From contig JAZBQD010000034.1 of assembly GCA_036583965.1 (NCBI GenBank), positions 806,001 through 870,000 of the forward strand: a stretch of DNA of 64,000 nt, given 5' to 3'. Position 1 is the stretch's first letter, and each line of letters starts with the position of its first letter. Both the position numbers and the translations under genes were made by a program. Shown here in pieces: positions 1 through 11,422 of this stretch. The notes below the pieces were generated by a model, which worked only from the letters and a program-made list of their open reading frames with translations, was not told the origin of the DNA and did not search any database. The stretch is from Prunella strophiata (taxonomy: Eukaryota > Chordata > Aves > Passeriformes > Prunellidae).

Positions 1-3000
1 AACTCCTCCTCCCCTGCCATCACTGCCTCAGACATCGCATCTGAGGGGAAGCTCCAGCATTACAAATTAATGAATGATTTATTGGCTTGTCATTATTCAT
101 GGCTATAAAATATTAGCATGCCCTAAATAAGTAAAAACATTTTTGCAGCTGCTGCAAATGTTTCATTCCTAGCTGTAAGTTTGGCCCAGAGCACGGGGCC
201 CTGTGCCTCAGTGCCAAATTCACAGTGAAGTAATTAGCACATTAAAAAAAGCACACCTAATGCAGTGCTCTGCAGCCAAGGCTTTCACACGAGCACTGCT
301 GATAGCTACCCACAAACACAAATGTTTCCCAGGCTGCTCCATCCAACCAGGTAACCCTATCCCTCATCCCAAAGGTGTGCAAGAGCAAGGATGAAGTGTT
401 ACAGAATGGGAGCAACGTTGCACATTACAGATGTGTAAAACAGCTGGGCAAATGATGTCATTAAAAATACTTTGCCACCTCTGCTACTTGCTGTTGTTAT
501 TAAAAGCAGACATTAAATTTCTTTACCCAATCACTCTGTGTGAACCTGTTGTGTCAAGTGCTGGAGTCCATTCTGCTCCTAATTACCAGAGACAACCTGC
601 AGCTGCTCTCAAAAACTCCTCCCTGGCTTTGAACTCTCTGTGCTGCAGCACAGATGTGCTTTGCTCCTGAAATGCACATTTTTGTCAGGACAGCAGAGCC
701 TTCTGAAGAACCCATAGGTGCTCCACTCTAAACTTAAGGCATGCACAGACCACAATGGAACATTAAATGGAAATGAAACCATAAACACTTTCTTTCCATC
801 TCTGAGTCACAAACATAGAGAAAACTTCCAGGTCAAGTCTCCAGGCTGCTCCATTTCTCGTGCTGAAGTCAACCAAACCTCCACTTGAGCTTCTTGGAAC
901 TCCAAAGTCAGTTCCTAAAATCCAACAAGAATATCTCAGTGACTTTCAAAATACACCTATTAATAAAGAGGAAACCAAGTACATCCTTAGGGGCCTTAAA
1001 TATTGGCCTTGTCTTAGGTTCTAAGGGTGTCACCTCTCCAATGCAGGATGTCTAAACTCTCCTGGGAGACCACCAAGCTCAGCTTCCCTGTTACTCTCCT
1101 AATTGCAGCAGAGTTTTCAGATAAACTCCCCGTGGCTCAGCCTTAGCAACACATTTGGTGAGTTTAAAAGGGACAAATCAGGTCTGTGTGGAGAACTGAG
1201 CCTCCTCTCACCAGTGCATTTTTCTCCTTGTCTTAATTTAGCCATGACAGTAGCCCAAGACACCCCTGGGACAGATTGGGATTATTCATTTACCCAGTGC
1301 CCCCTCAGTACCAGCCCATGAGATCCTGTTAGCAGGCAGGAGTTCTCTGCTGGGCTCTCTGTCCATACACTCTATATTTTCTTTCCAATAACAACATAGT
1401 TCTCCTGGACTGTTGTTAAAGAGGGGGAAAAACCCCACCTAGATATTAGTAAACATGGATAAAAGTAGACTATTTTATAATCCTATTAAATTTCAATAGG
1501 TTTTCTCTAACTCCAGCTGGCAGCACTACAACTGTTTTACTCAAGTGTGCAGCAGGAGATGAAGGCAATGAACCAACCACTCAGTGTCTTTATAATGACT
1601 GGCAGCAGACCCAAAACATGCAAAAAACTGAATGCAATTAGTCTGTGTTGGGACTACCAAAGAATGATCCCATCCAGATGGTAAAAGGAGGGATAAATAG
1701 GTGTATTTACATTTATTAAATAGGTGTATTCCCCTTGCTTTGACATTACAGCAAGACTTGAAAAATTCCTACTGGATTTGAGCTCATGGCTTCATTCAAT
1801 GTCTTGTAACCACACGGGATCACATCTTCTGCTGCCACACCTCCACCTAGGCTGGATGCTAATTTACATCCCACTAAGAGCTGAAGAAAGGACAGGAGCT
1901 GCTTAACTTTAAATGGCCTTTGGAAAGGATGAGAGATAGAGACATTTCCAGAAAAATGCCAAGGATGGCTTTTTGGTGCGTTGTTTTCCTCTGTTTCCAG
2001 GGAGAAGCCTCTTTAACTTGCAGTTTGTGATCAGCTGGACAGCAGTACAGCAGCTCCTCTGGTCATGGGAAATAAGTCACTGCTCTTGGAAGGCTGGAGC
2101 TGCTGCTGAGCATTCCAATCCAGGAACATCCTCACTGACAGCCCAGCTCAGAGGGCTGAACTCCTACAGGAACAGGGAGGGAGAGTCTCCTGGCCTGGTT
2201 TGGATAACCTCTGAAACATCCAAATGCTGCTCCAAATCCCCTTGGCCTGGAAACCAGGCTGGCAAACTCTCACCAGCAGTCTTATTTTTTTTCCTCCTTG
2301 GCAAGCTTTTCCAAAGCTTCCTGGTTTTGGCTGGGATGGCAATCCCACAAGAATGGTCTTCCTCGTGTATTCCAGAAGTTTTCTTTCCAGTCCCACCTCA
2401 GGCTGGGGTGTGGTGGAGCAGGCAGAAAAGACAAAATATGAGCCCCTGCTTGATCCCACAGGAGCCTGGATGTTCTCCCTGTGTTCCCTGGCTGGAGGCT
2501 CAGTCCCAGTAAAGAACAGCCTCTCACAACAAACCTTGCTGGAACTATCCAGTCAAGCATTTATATACAGCCATACATATGTAATATTTCCATCATTAAG
2601 GTTTCTGAGACAATAAAACCAAACTGGGTTGTCTTAAAAAGACCATCCTGTTTGATTTGGGGTTTTAGACTTAAAGGTTCTGATTTTCCCTCTCTCAGTG
2701 AAAGTCCCACTGCAACCTAAAGATGCCTCCTGCAGTGGCATTTACAGGTGTACATTGCACCCGTGGAGAGAACCTGCAGAGGAGACCAGAGGAGCTTTAA
2801 AGTCTCTTCCCACTGAGGCCATCCCAAGATTCTGTGATGCACCAGGACCCCACTGCAGTCCCTGGGTTCCTGCAGGATCAACCTGCTGGGGCCACTTGCT
2901 GAGTGAAGCACTTCACTGCAAGGAAGGTGTACAAAAATTCCCAAAATATTTCTCCACTCAAATCTGCCTGTGTTCCCCATAGTTTTCTGCTTTTTCAAAA

Positions 3001-4198
3001 TTTTGATTTAAAAGCTTCTCACCATGACACACAAATATGTCAGAGGACTTTTGTTCATATGAAATGCAGGGCTTTGTCTCTTTTTTATATGTTTAATTTT
3101 TATTATTTCAGGCAGTGAAGATCATTATCAGCTCCTCACTGATGCTGGCAATCTGTAATATGTTCTCATCATATTCACGTTTCTTTTTGAGTGCCAGAAA
3201 AGGCATTCTTCCCACAACTGAAAAACACACCATGTGTTTCCCTGCTTCGGTAGCGTATGAGAACTTGTTAAAAAAAACCTGCCAGCATTAGGGACTCTGA
3301 TTGAAGAAGTGATAAGAACTTCTTCAAATTCCTTCTCCATATTTTTCAAATGTGGGAAATTTGGCAAGCCCCAGAAACTGTTCTCAAAACTTCACAGATT
3401 TCCTCACTGACCCCAACAGTTGCTTTTTATCTTTCTGAATTGGCCTTTCAGTTTCTGCAAAGGCATAATTCATGGAGTGAGGAGAAAAATTATATAAATT
3501 GAGGAATCACTAAAGCAGCACAAGTGAATGAGCAGAGCTTATTTTAGGGGATGGTCCTGTTTATCTCAGAGCAGAGACTGAATATTTGACATCACCTCTA
3601 CAAACATTTTATTCCTTCTCTCTGGCTGGCTTAGGACACAAAGCTCAGAGGTTAAAGCAGAAATAAATGCACATTGTGAGGGATGCACAGCAATTTAACC
3701 AGCACTTCAACATGTGCTTTAACTTTGAACATGTGTTCAAAGCCCCTGATCTCTGTGGGGCTGAAGGACACGCTTAAGAGCTTTGCAGAGCAGGGAATGG
3801 TTATGGGATTACACATCCATTTAGGGCTGGTGTGTGTGCACCAGTGCCTCTCAGCACAGACAGCAGATAAAGAGCCCGACAGCTCAAACAATCAAAGTGC
3901 TTAAGTTCTCTGTTCAGAAATATTTTCCATAATACCTGGCATTACAGAGAGGATGTAGGTCCTAATCTGTTCTCATTTTTCCTCAGCCATCTGTTGCTTC
4001 TTGGATTTACAACTTTTAAAACAGACTGACAAATTAAGGAAATTCCTGTCTAATTAACATTGAGACTTTCAGCCTTATCTGTGGCTTTTCACTGCTGTTA
4101 GCACAGGAAAGACATTCCCACTATCTAAATAAGCTCACTTTTCCCAGCCATTGCCTGTGTCCTTTGAACATTCATTTTAGACCTCTGACAGTCGGGAT

Positions 4199-4220
4199 GG
4201 GGGGGGGGGGGGGGGGGGGG
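4199..4220. repeat. Poly(dG) tract
   Basis: 22 uninterrupted G on the plus strand, followed by TGTGGGTGG. Long dG:dC runs are rare in vertebrate DNA, can form quadruplex or triplex structures, and are prone to length error in assemblies. Confidence 0.95.
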
Positions 4221-7200
4221 TGTGGGTGGAAGTTTAACAAGGCACTTTAAAAGTCAAGCTGAGCTTCTGTGAGAACACTGGCCATGCCATGGTAGATGGA
4301 TGGGGATGGGTTGCTGGTTTGGGGTTGTTTGTGGGGTTTTTTCACTGGAAAGCAATGCAGGATAACTAAAATATGCAGGAGCAGAGCTGTTCTTCTCAGG
4401 CACTCAGGGAGCAAAAGATGATCTGCAACCAAAGCTGGGTGCAGAGGGCAGAACCCTACAGCTCCTTCCCCTTCTGTTGTCACCCTCAGGACAGCCAGCT
4501 CTCCTCTCAGGAAGAGTTCAGAGATTTACTGTCCCAGTTCCCTCCCTGCTGCATGAAGCAAACAGGCCAGACCCTTCCCCAGCTCCCTCCCTTCTCTGGA
4601 CATGCTCTGGCCCCTCGAAGTCTTTATTGAAGTGAGGGACAAGTTTAGAAGAAAACATTTCCACAAAGCTTCACCTGACTCTATCAAACAATAATTAATA
4701 AATCTGCCTCCAGTTTCTTCACAGTATTCTATTGGCAGAAATACTGAAGGGTATTAAAAACAAGAACACTGCTGTGCGTCCATAGAAAGGGGATTTTTAC
4801 ATTGAGAATTATGTTCTTCTTAATAAACAAAAACATGTTCAGTTAGGCATTTTGAATAACCAAATGAAAGCAACTCTAAAGAACTGATAGACCAAATAGT
4901 ATTATACAAATCAGTGAGAGAATTTAAATTTACACTTATCTGAAGCAATTAAACTTTTCTAATGTATTCAGCAGAGAACAAAATGTGGTTTTCACTGCAG
5001 GAACAGAGAGTGCACTGAAAAGAGTAACAGCAAAATTTTCTAAAGTGCCCTCGTGACCTTAGAAGCAAAACTGATTTTTTGAGTAAAATTATACTTTCCC
5101 CATCTCTGTCAACTGAAAAATAAGACTTTGACTCTTAAGTATTTTCAGAGCTGGTATTTAATCTGCCCTAAAATCTCATTGAAAAGTCAGAAGAAAACAC
5201 CAACTAAATGGTATGAAATGTTTTTCCCTGTACAAAGTGGTGACTAAAGGCAAAGCAACACAGGCTGGGTCGTTTGTGTCTCCCCCTGACATGAGCAGCC
5301 CTGCAGGGCTCAGCCACAGCCTGTGCTGCTCCTGCCTGGGGCACACCAGGACAGGATCCAGCTGGGGCTGGAAATCCCAGCTGGAATGGGATAACCTGGC
5401 ACTGCTCAGCATCCTGGTCCAAGATCCCACAGAAGGGATTGCCCATGGTTTAATGAAACAATGAAATAGGGCAAAAATTTCACACCTCAGTTATCCTCAA
5501 AAAAGAGGAGGGATTTCAGAGGGGTTGTCTTGTTGTCTTTATATAGAGAATAAAAATGACAAATCTCCTCTGGCCACATCTCTGCTCAGATTTCTGCCTG
5601 TTTCTGCCAATGTTGGTCACCCCATGTTAAAGCAGAGAGATAGAAAGAAAAACAAAGTGTCAGAAGGTCTGGTGTGTGTTAAAGGCACTTCAGTCAATGA
5701 ATGGAGCAGCAGGATATGACAGATTTTTATAAGAAACAAATGGAAAATGCTATTTAAAGGAGGGAAGGCAAAGCTGGGCTATTTAAAAGTGCCACAAGGC
5801 TGGGAAGGTGCATTTAATGCAGCAGAGACTGGGAGAGGATTCCTGGCAGAGACACAAATTACGGGTGTGGACAAGAAGGTCAGCAGAGGGTAAATGTGGT
5901 GCAGGAAACTGCCCGAGGCTCAAAATAAACTCCCCGCTGTGGTTTGCTCCTGTTAGTGCTGGGACAATGACAATTTTTCATGAATATTGAGAAAGCAAGT
6001 TCACAAATAAGCCCTGAGAGTGTAAAGTGAAGTCAGGAAGGGTTGTTTTGGTGACTGTGCTCTGGGAGGGTTTGGCTCTCTGTGTAAGGAAACACAAGTG
6101 TGTGAGAGCTGTCACCCAGCCCAGGAACAGCCAGCAGATCCCACTGTGCACACACACTTGGACTCATTCCCATGCTGAAGTTCTCTGGCAAAAAAAAAAC
6201 CAAAAAACCAGTACAGCCTCTGTAGGTGCAGGTAATTTTAGATTGTTTTGGTGGTATTTCTACAAAGAGAAGGAAGTGTGAGTTTTCCCACAAACACTTT
6301 TTTTTCCCCAAGTGATCACTTGACCAGCAATGTGATCAAGCAGTTGTTATTATTTAAACCATGGTAAGGCTGAATATCCCAAGCTGAGACCTCACTACAC
6401 ACTAATGTCTGCTGAGTTTATCTGACAGATACAGAGGGGTCATACAGGGTGGGTGGGGGGCAATTCTGACCTGGAAAGAGGTGACCTGGTTATATCCATT
6501 CAGCCCCACACTGGCAATGCAGTCAAGACCTGCACATCAAGGGATAAAGGACAGCCCTGGCTATCCACTGAGCTTTCCACTCTCATCTCTGCTGTTAGAG
6601 CAGGGACTCACAACTGGCTGCTGAGTTTTCTCCTTTTGTGCTTTTCCTTATCAGGTGAAGAACCACAAGCTGTTTTCCCCTTGGCTGCTCCCTCTTTACA
6701 AATAACACAGGCTCAAAACCAGATAAACTGATGGGTGCACCTGGTGGCACATGGTCCCACATCTTCATAAAGCTCTTTGTTGCTCTGAAGGGCTGGAGCT
6801 TTGCTGACCTGCTGCTCACTGCCCTTCATTAGAGAACCTTATTAACCTGCTGCTTCGGCTCTCCCATTCACCATGCATGGAGTGAAAATAGAAGACTGAG
6901 GAAGGTACTTTGCTTTTTATTCAGTTTTACTTAGATGGCAACTTTCCCAAATCATTTATCCAGGCTAATTTACAGCAGGCAAACTAATGAGTGCCTTGAG
7001 GGATTTTAAAGAAACCAACCCAACCTCTTGAGGCAGCAGCCCTGCAGGGTCAATTCTCCTGCTGCTGCTCACAGGTTGAGGTGAGTGGAGGGTGGCCTAT
7101 CCCCATGTCACCATTCCCACCAGCAGGAATGATGGTGAGCCCTGGAACACAGCCCTGGGAGGGCATTTTAGCCAAACAGGCTCTGTGGAAGAGGAAGGCA

Positions 7201-8189
7201 GCTCAGTTTGTTCGTGAGCTCTTGCCCTGATGGTTTCCAGTGCAGGGTATTTCTAACTCCACTGAACTGCAGAGTCATGAGCAGCCACCTCTCAATTGAT
7301 TTACTGTGAAAAAAAGAGCCACTGAGCAGAAAACCAATCAGCTTCTAACTGCAAATGAAGCATCTGGAGAGTCACTGGGAGGAAAATAAAGTAGTTACTA
7401 CTCCATTTCATGATTATATCTTCAAGGACTCAGCAAGTGCTGCTTCTGCATTGAAACACAATGTTTTTCTGCTTTTTACTCTCTATGTTTTTTTTAAGCT
7501 CCCAATATCCTTCTAATTAAACAAACTTTCACGAAGCAGAGAGAAATTGTATGGTACATTAATTCCAGAAGATGCATTAGTAGTGGCTGTAACTTTCTTC
7601 ATATTAAGCAGATGTTGTTTTTAAAGTTTCCCTCCCTTTTGTCTTCTGTAGCTCCCAGCAGACTCCACTGGCTTTGAGCAATCACCAGACAAGTTCATTT
7701 TGCCATTTGCAAAACACACAGCGAGTGCACTCCAGATTCTGGGCAATTCGGAGCAGACACAGCACTGAGCCCTTCCCTCTGCATCATGTTGGTGCTTTGT
7801 ATTTTCATCAGCAGCCACTGCATTTATCAGGGTTCCTCAGCAGCCACACGTCACTCCATACAGCCCTGGCAGGCTCCTGAGAGGAGCTGGGTCCTGTACA
7901 GCAGATAATGGAAGCTTTGGGCTTGCTTGGAACAGGTCGCTTTGGGAAGCCTCCAGACTCACTTCAAAATGCTTCCTGCTAGTGCCAGAAGCTGCTTTTG
8001 AAGTGCTGTGCCCAAGCCACAGGCGCTGGGTGCCAGGATGCCGCAGCAGCCCCGGGCAGGAAGCGTGTCAGCACTATTGCCCAAGGGTGGGGAGGAGCAG
8101 GGAGGGGTGCAGACACCGAGTGGAAAATCAGCTGACAGGCTCTAGGAGCAGATCGGGGATGGGTCAGATGACATCCATTCAACTCTCGA

Positions 8190-8460
8190 GATCAAGCAAG
8201 GCTTTATTCTTTCATTTTTTTGGCCCTGCATGTGAGAGCGTGCTGCAATGTCGTGCTTTTGAAAGTGGAATGTGCCGGAAATCGTATTTGAAAGGCCTGG
8301 CGTTTACGGTATTTTTACGAAGTTCTCTTTCCCCTTTTGCTTTTCATCGGTTTTCTACATTTTTTTTTTTCAACATGCTTTTCCTTCTAATTTATTGGTT
8401 TAATTTTTCTATTTTTAAAATAAGAAATATTTTCACTCCAGAGTTTCTAATGTAATGCAC
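8190..8460. other. Candidate conserved non-coding element
   Basis: AT-rich unique sequence that nevertheless keeps many CpG dinucleotides (about 8220-8350: TGTCGTGC, GCCGGAAATCG, GGCGTTTACGG, TTACGAAG, ATCGG). In methylated unique DNA such CpGs normally decay, so retention in AT-rich sequence hints at constraint. There is an open frame of 157 codons at 7982-8455, but its composition (Phe-rich, homopolymer-driven) does not look like a protein. This is inference only. Confidence 0.25.
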
Positions 8461-8900
8461 ATGAAAATTAGCAATGGACAAACCTCAAGCTCTTTAGAGG
8501 TCTGATCTGGCTGGGAGAAACATCCAGAAGTTCAGAGGCTTATCCAAAGCTAATCTGAAGATTTCCAAACCTCTTCAGTCTAGACAGAGCTATAGGAACC
8601 CGCTGGCTCAGGACCCCACCATGGGCTGGGCTTGCCTCTCCCTGGCTGCTCCCTCCCCGAGCATCCAGGAGCAACTGTGAACAATTCCTTGCTGAAGAGC
8701 ACACAAGGTGTGCAAACACACCCTTTCCTTTCCTCCAGACAAAACCTGGCTCTTGGGACACTGTTCCACAAAACAACAAACAGATGTTTGGTTCCACTGG
8801 AAATGGCTTAAAACATCTGCCAGAGGCATTTGCTTACCAGAAATGCTTTGGCAGATTTAAGCTCCACAGTGTGATTAAAATTTATCATTCCCCTTCATCT

Positions 8901-9220
8901 GAATCACAGAATCACAGAATGGTTTGGGCTGGAAGGGACCTTAGAGCTCATCTTGTCCTGTGCCATGGCAAGGACACCTGTCCCAGGCTGCTCCAAGCCC
9001 CATCCAGCCTGGCCTGGGACACTGCCAGGGATCCAGGGGCAGCCACAGCTGCTCTGGGCACCCTGTGCCAGGGCCTGCCCACCCTCCCAGGGAACAATTC
9101 CTAATTCCCAATATCCCATCCATTCCTGTCCTCTGGCAGTGGGAAGCCATTCCCCCTTGTCCTTGCACTCCATCCCTTGTAAATCATCTCTCTCCATGTT
9201 CCTTGTAGCTCCTTCAGGGT
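8901..9220 (-). mobile_element. CR1 LINE 3' fragment
   Basis: Begins on the plus strand with GAATCACAGAATCACAGAAT, the reverse complement of the CR1 3' terminal repeat. It continues through the typical 3' end: a ggctggaagggacc motif, a ccatggcaaggacacctgtc motif, and a ctctgggcaccctgtgcc motif. The element therefore reads on the minus strand with an intact 3' end and is 5'-truncated, as CR1 copies usually are. No reverse-transcriptase coding part is present. Confidence 0.9.
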
Positions 9221-11304
9221 GGGGAAGCCAGGCAGGAGGGTGAGGAAGAGGAAGGACTCACCTGGAACAGGCACATACAAGGTGACACAGATGTTAGTTC
9301 AAATTCCACAATGATTATGAGGTTTTACTTCAATATTCTGTCCTAGGCAATGTTTACTTCTAAACTCCTTGAGCTCATAGTGCTGAATGTATTAAAACAT
9401 CCTCAGAGAGCTCCACAGCTGATGAACCTTTAATATTAGGACCTATTAAACCTCAAATAACCAACAATTAATCACCAGGACTGCATCCAGCAGACATCCC
9501 ATGGCTAGATTCTGAAATGGGGCCAGAGTTCTCTGAGCTTTGGCAACATTTCTGGTTATGTATTAAAGCACAAGGACCTTTTACCACCTGGATTCAAAGG
9601 CTGTCTCGAAGGCTTTGGTTAGGATTTTTAGTTAGACTGGGGGAGACGAGGGGCCAAAATGAGAATGTGTTCTTCTTGAGGCTTTCACATTCTCCTCAGT
9701 GTACATTTATCAACAATGCCCACCAGCCAGCTGCCAGGCCTGTGAGACCAGCAAGACAAAAAGCTCTGTGTCTTGCTCCAGTAATCCGAAAAAAATGCAA
9801 TATATTGGATTAAACAATATCCAAACATCTCAAATCTGCTTAAGCAGATGATAAATAAGATCGTTCCTGTATTCATTTACATCCACTCAAATTCAGAGGA
9901 AAGGGACTTGTATGACAGACACACAAAATTCTTTTCCATTTCAGAAAAAACCCTATAACTTAGAAGAGCAGAGGGCTGGAATCCCAACCCTTCTGCTCAT
10001 GCTGTCACCCGGAAAGCACATTTCCTCCTTGCTCTTGGCCAAATTTCCTTTATCAAAGGGATTTGCTCAAGCTTTCCTTGGAAAAGAACTCAACCTCTAA
10101 AAGAGTTTTGGTTGTATTTAGGCAATTTTACCCAAAGCATTTGATATTCAATGTTAAAAAAGGAGATCCTTAGGCAGATTCAGATGTTTATCCACAGGGA
10201 GATAATGAGATGCTGGAAATTGCAAAATTGACTTCAATTGTGTTCTGATTATTTAAAAAATAAACAAACAAACCCACAGAGCTCACTACTACTCATTTTA
10301 CCTTTTTTTTTTCCTCCCTTCTCTCTTATCTTGGGCCATTATCTCTTCCAAAACCCAGTCCATACATCAATTTTCCAAGACAGCTCCAGTGGTGCTGTGT
10401 GTGGATTTGCTGCTGGTTTATTCCCTCTCCTGGGAACCAGGAACTGTCTGTCCAGCTCTGATTGTGCTCTGTGCTGTAACGAGGTTTAGAAACTGCAGAG
10501 TTCTCCATCCTTCCATCTGCAGTGGTGCCATGCACAGAGCCCCAAGTGTGGCTGCAGAGCTCCCAGGACTGTGTGGGGATCCACTGACACTCAGACCTTC
10601 TGCAGGAGAAACCTCCAACACTGGCCAGAAGCCCAGTGGAATTCACTGAGTGTTTGGGTTGGGTTTTTTTGGTTTTTTTTTTCCCCAAAAGAAAGTATTT
10701 TAAACATTTTTCGTTTTTCCAAATATCGACTGAGCTTCCCTCCTCAGGCTTTTCTTCTGAAGTGGATAACGGTGTTATGTCTGATCCTGAAATTCCAAAC
10801 TGAATTATACACCCAGGGCATGGCTTCCCAGAACAGCCACTGGAAGAGCACTTGGCCTTCCCAGGAAGAGGCAATTTGGATGTCTGGGTATGTCTTGGAG
10901 CACATCAGGCAGCAGAACTGCCTGTCCTGCCTGTCCACCCATGCTGATCCATACTCCAGGGATCCCTTTCCCAGCTCACTGTGTGGAAATATCAGTGAGA
11001 GGGTTCCTGCCATGTATGGAGACATTGCTCCCCATGGAGGGAGGCAGGAATCACCAGTTCCCAAATTCTCAAGCTGCAAACACACCCAGCCCCTGCCTAT
11101 GGAGGAAACAGCCCTGGGTCAAGCCCTCTCCTACTCTGAGCAGTAAAAGCAAGAGTCAAAATGCTATGAAAAACAGGGGAAAGCATCCTTTTTTGGTTGG
11201 GTTTTTTGTGGGATGTGACTCCTCTCCAGCCCCACCTTGCAAGATTCTTCCAGGTGCCTCTTGCTCACAGCACAGGGGTGGCTCTGCCAAGGGCACTGAG
11301 GTCA
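9221..11304. other. Intergenic sequence, no gene recognised
   Basis: Unique sequence with overlapping open frames of up to 191 codons on both strands near 10.3-11.4 kb. These frames overlap each other on opposite strands, lack family motifs, and fit chance openness in moderate-GC DNA. T-rich runs occur at 10302-10315 and 10663-10682. Confidence 0.5.
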
Positions 11305-11422
11305 CTTGTGCCCTAGGAAAGGCTGAGGGAGCTGGGAAGGGGCTCAGCCTGGAGCAAAGGAGGCTCAGGGGGGACCTTGTGGCTCTGCACAGCTCCTGAC
11401 AGGAGGGGACAGCCTGGGGGCC
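11305..11422 (+). mobile_element. CR1 internal fragment (no 3' end)
   Basis: About 115 bp from AGGAAAGGCTGAGGGAGCTG to CAGGAGGGGACAGCC, nearly identical to 16020-16122 of the CR1 copy at 15.9 kb. It lacks the CR1 3' tail, so it is not a complete 3' insertion. It is either the remnant of a deleted element or a patch copied from elsewhere. Confidence 0.75.

Larger units (their letters stand above)
1..8900. other. Intergenic sequence, no gene recognised
   Basis: Mostly AT-rich unique sequence with no open frame above about 180 codons and none resembling a known protein. Contains a 22-base poly-G run at 4199-4220, a few A/T homopolymers, and a CpG-retaining AT-rich stretch at 8190-8460 listed separately. 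No clear CR1 copy was seen here, which makes it the longest repeat-poor stretch of the left half. Confidence 0.6.

Noticed and set aside
7982..8455. 157-codon frame
   Set aside because: The C-terminal half is Phe/Ile-rich translation of AT-rich DNA; better explained as a non-coding stretch, possibly conserved.
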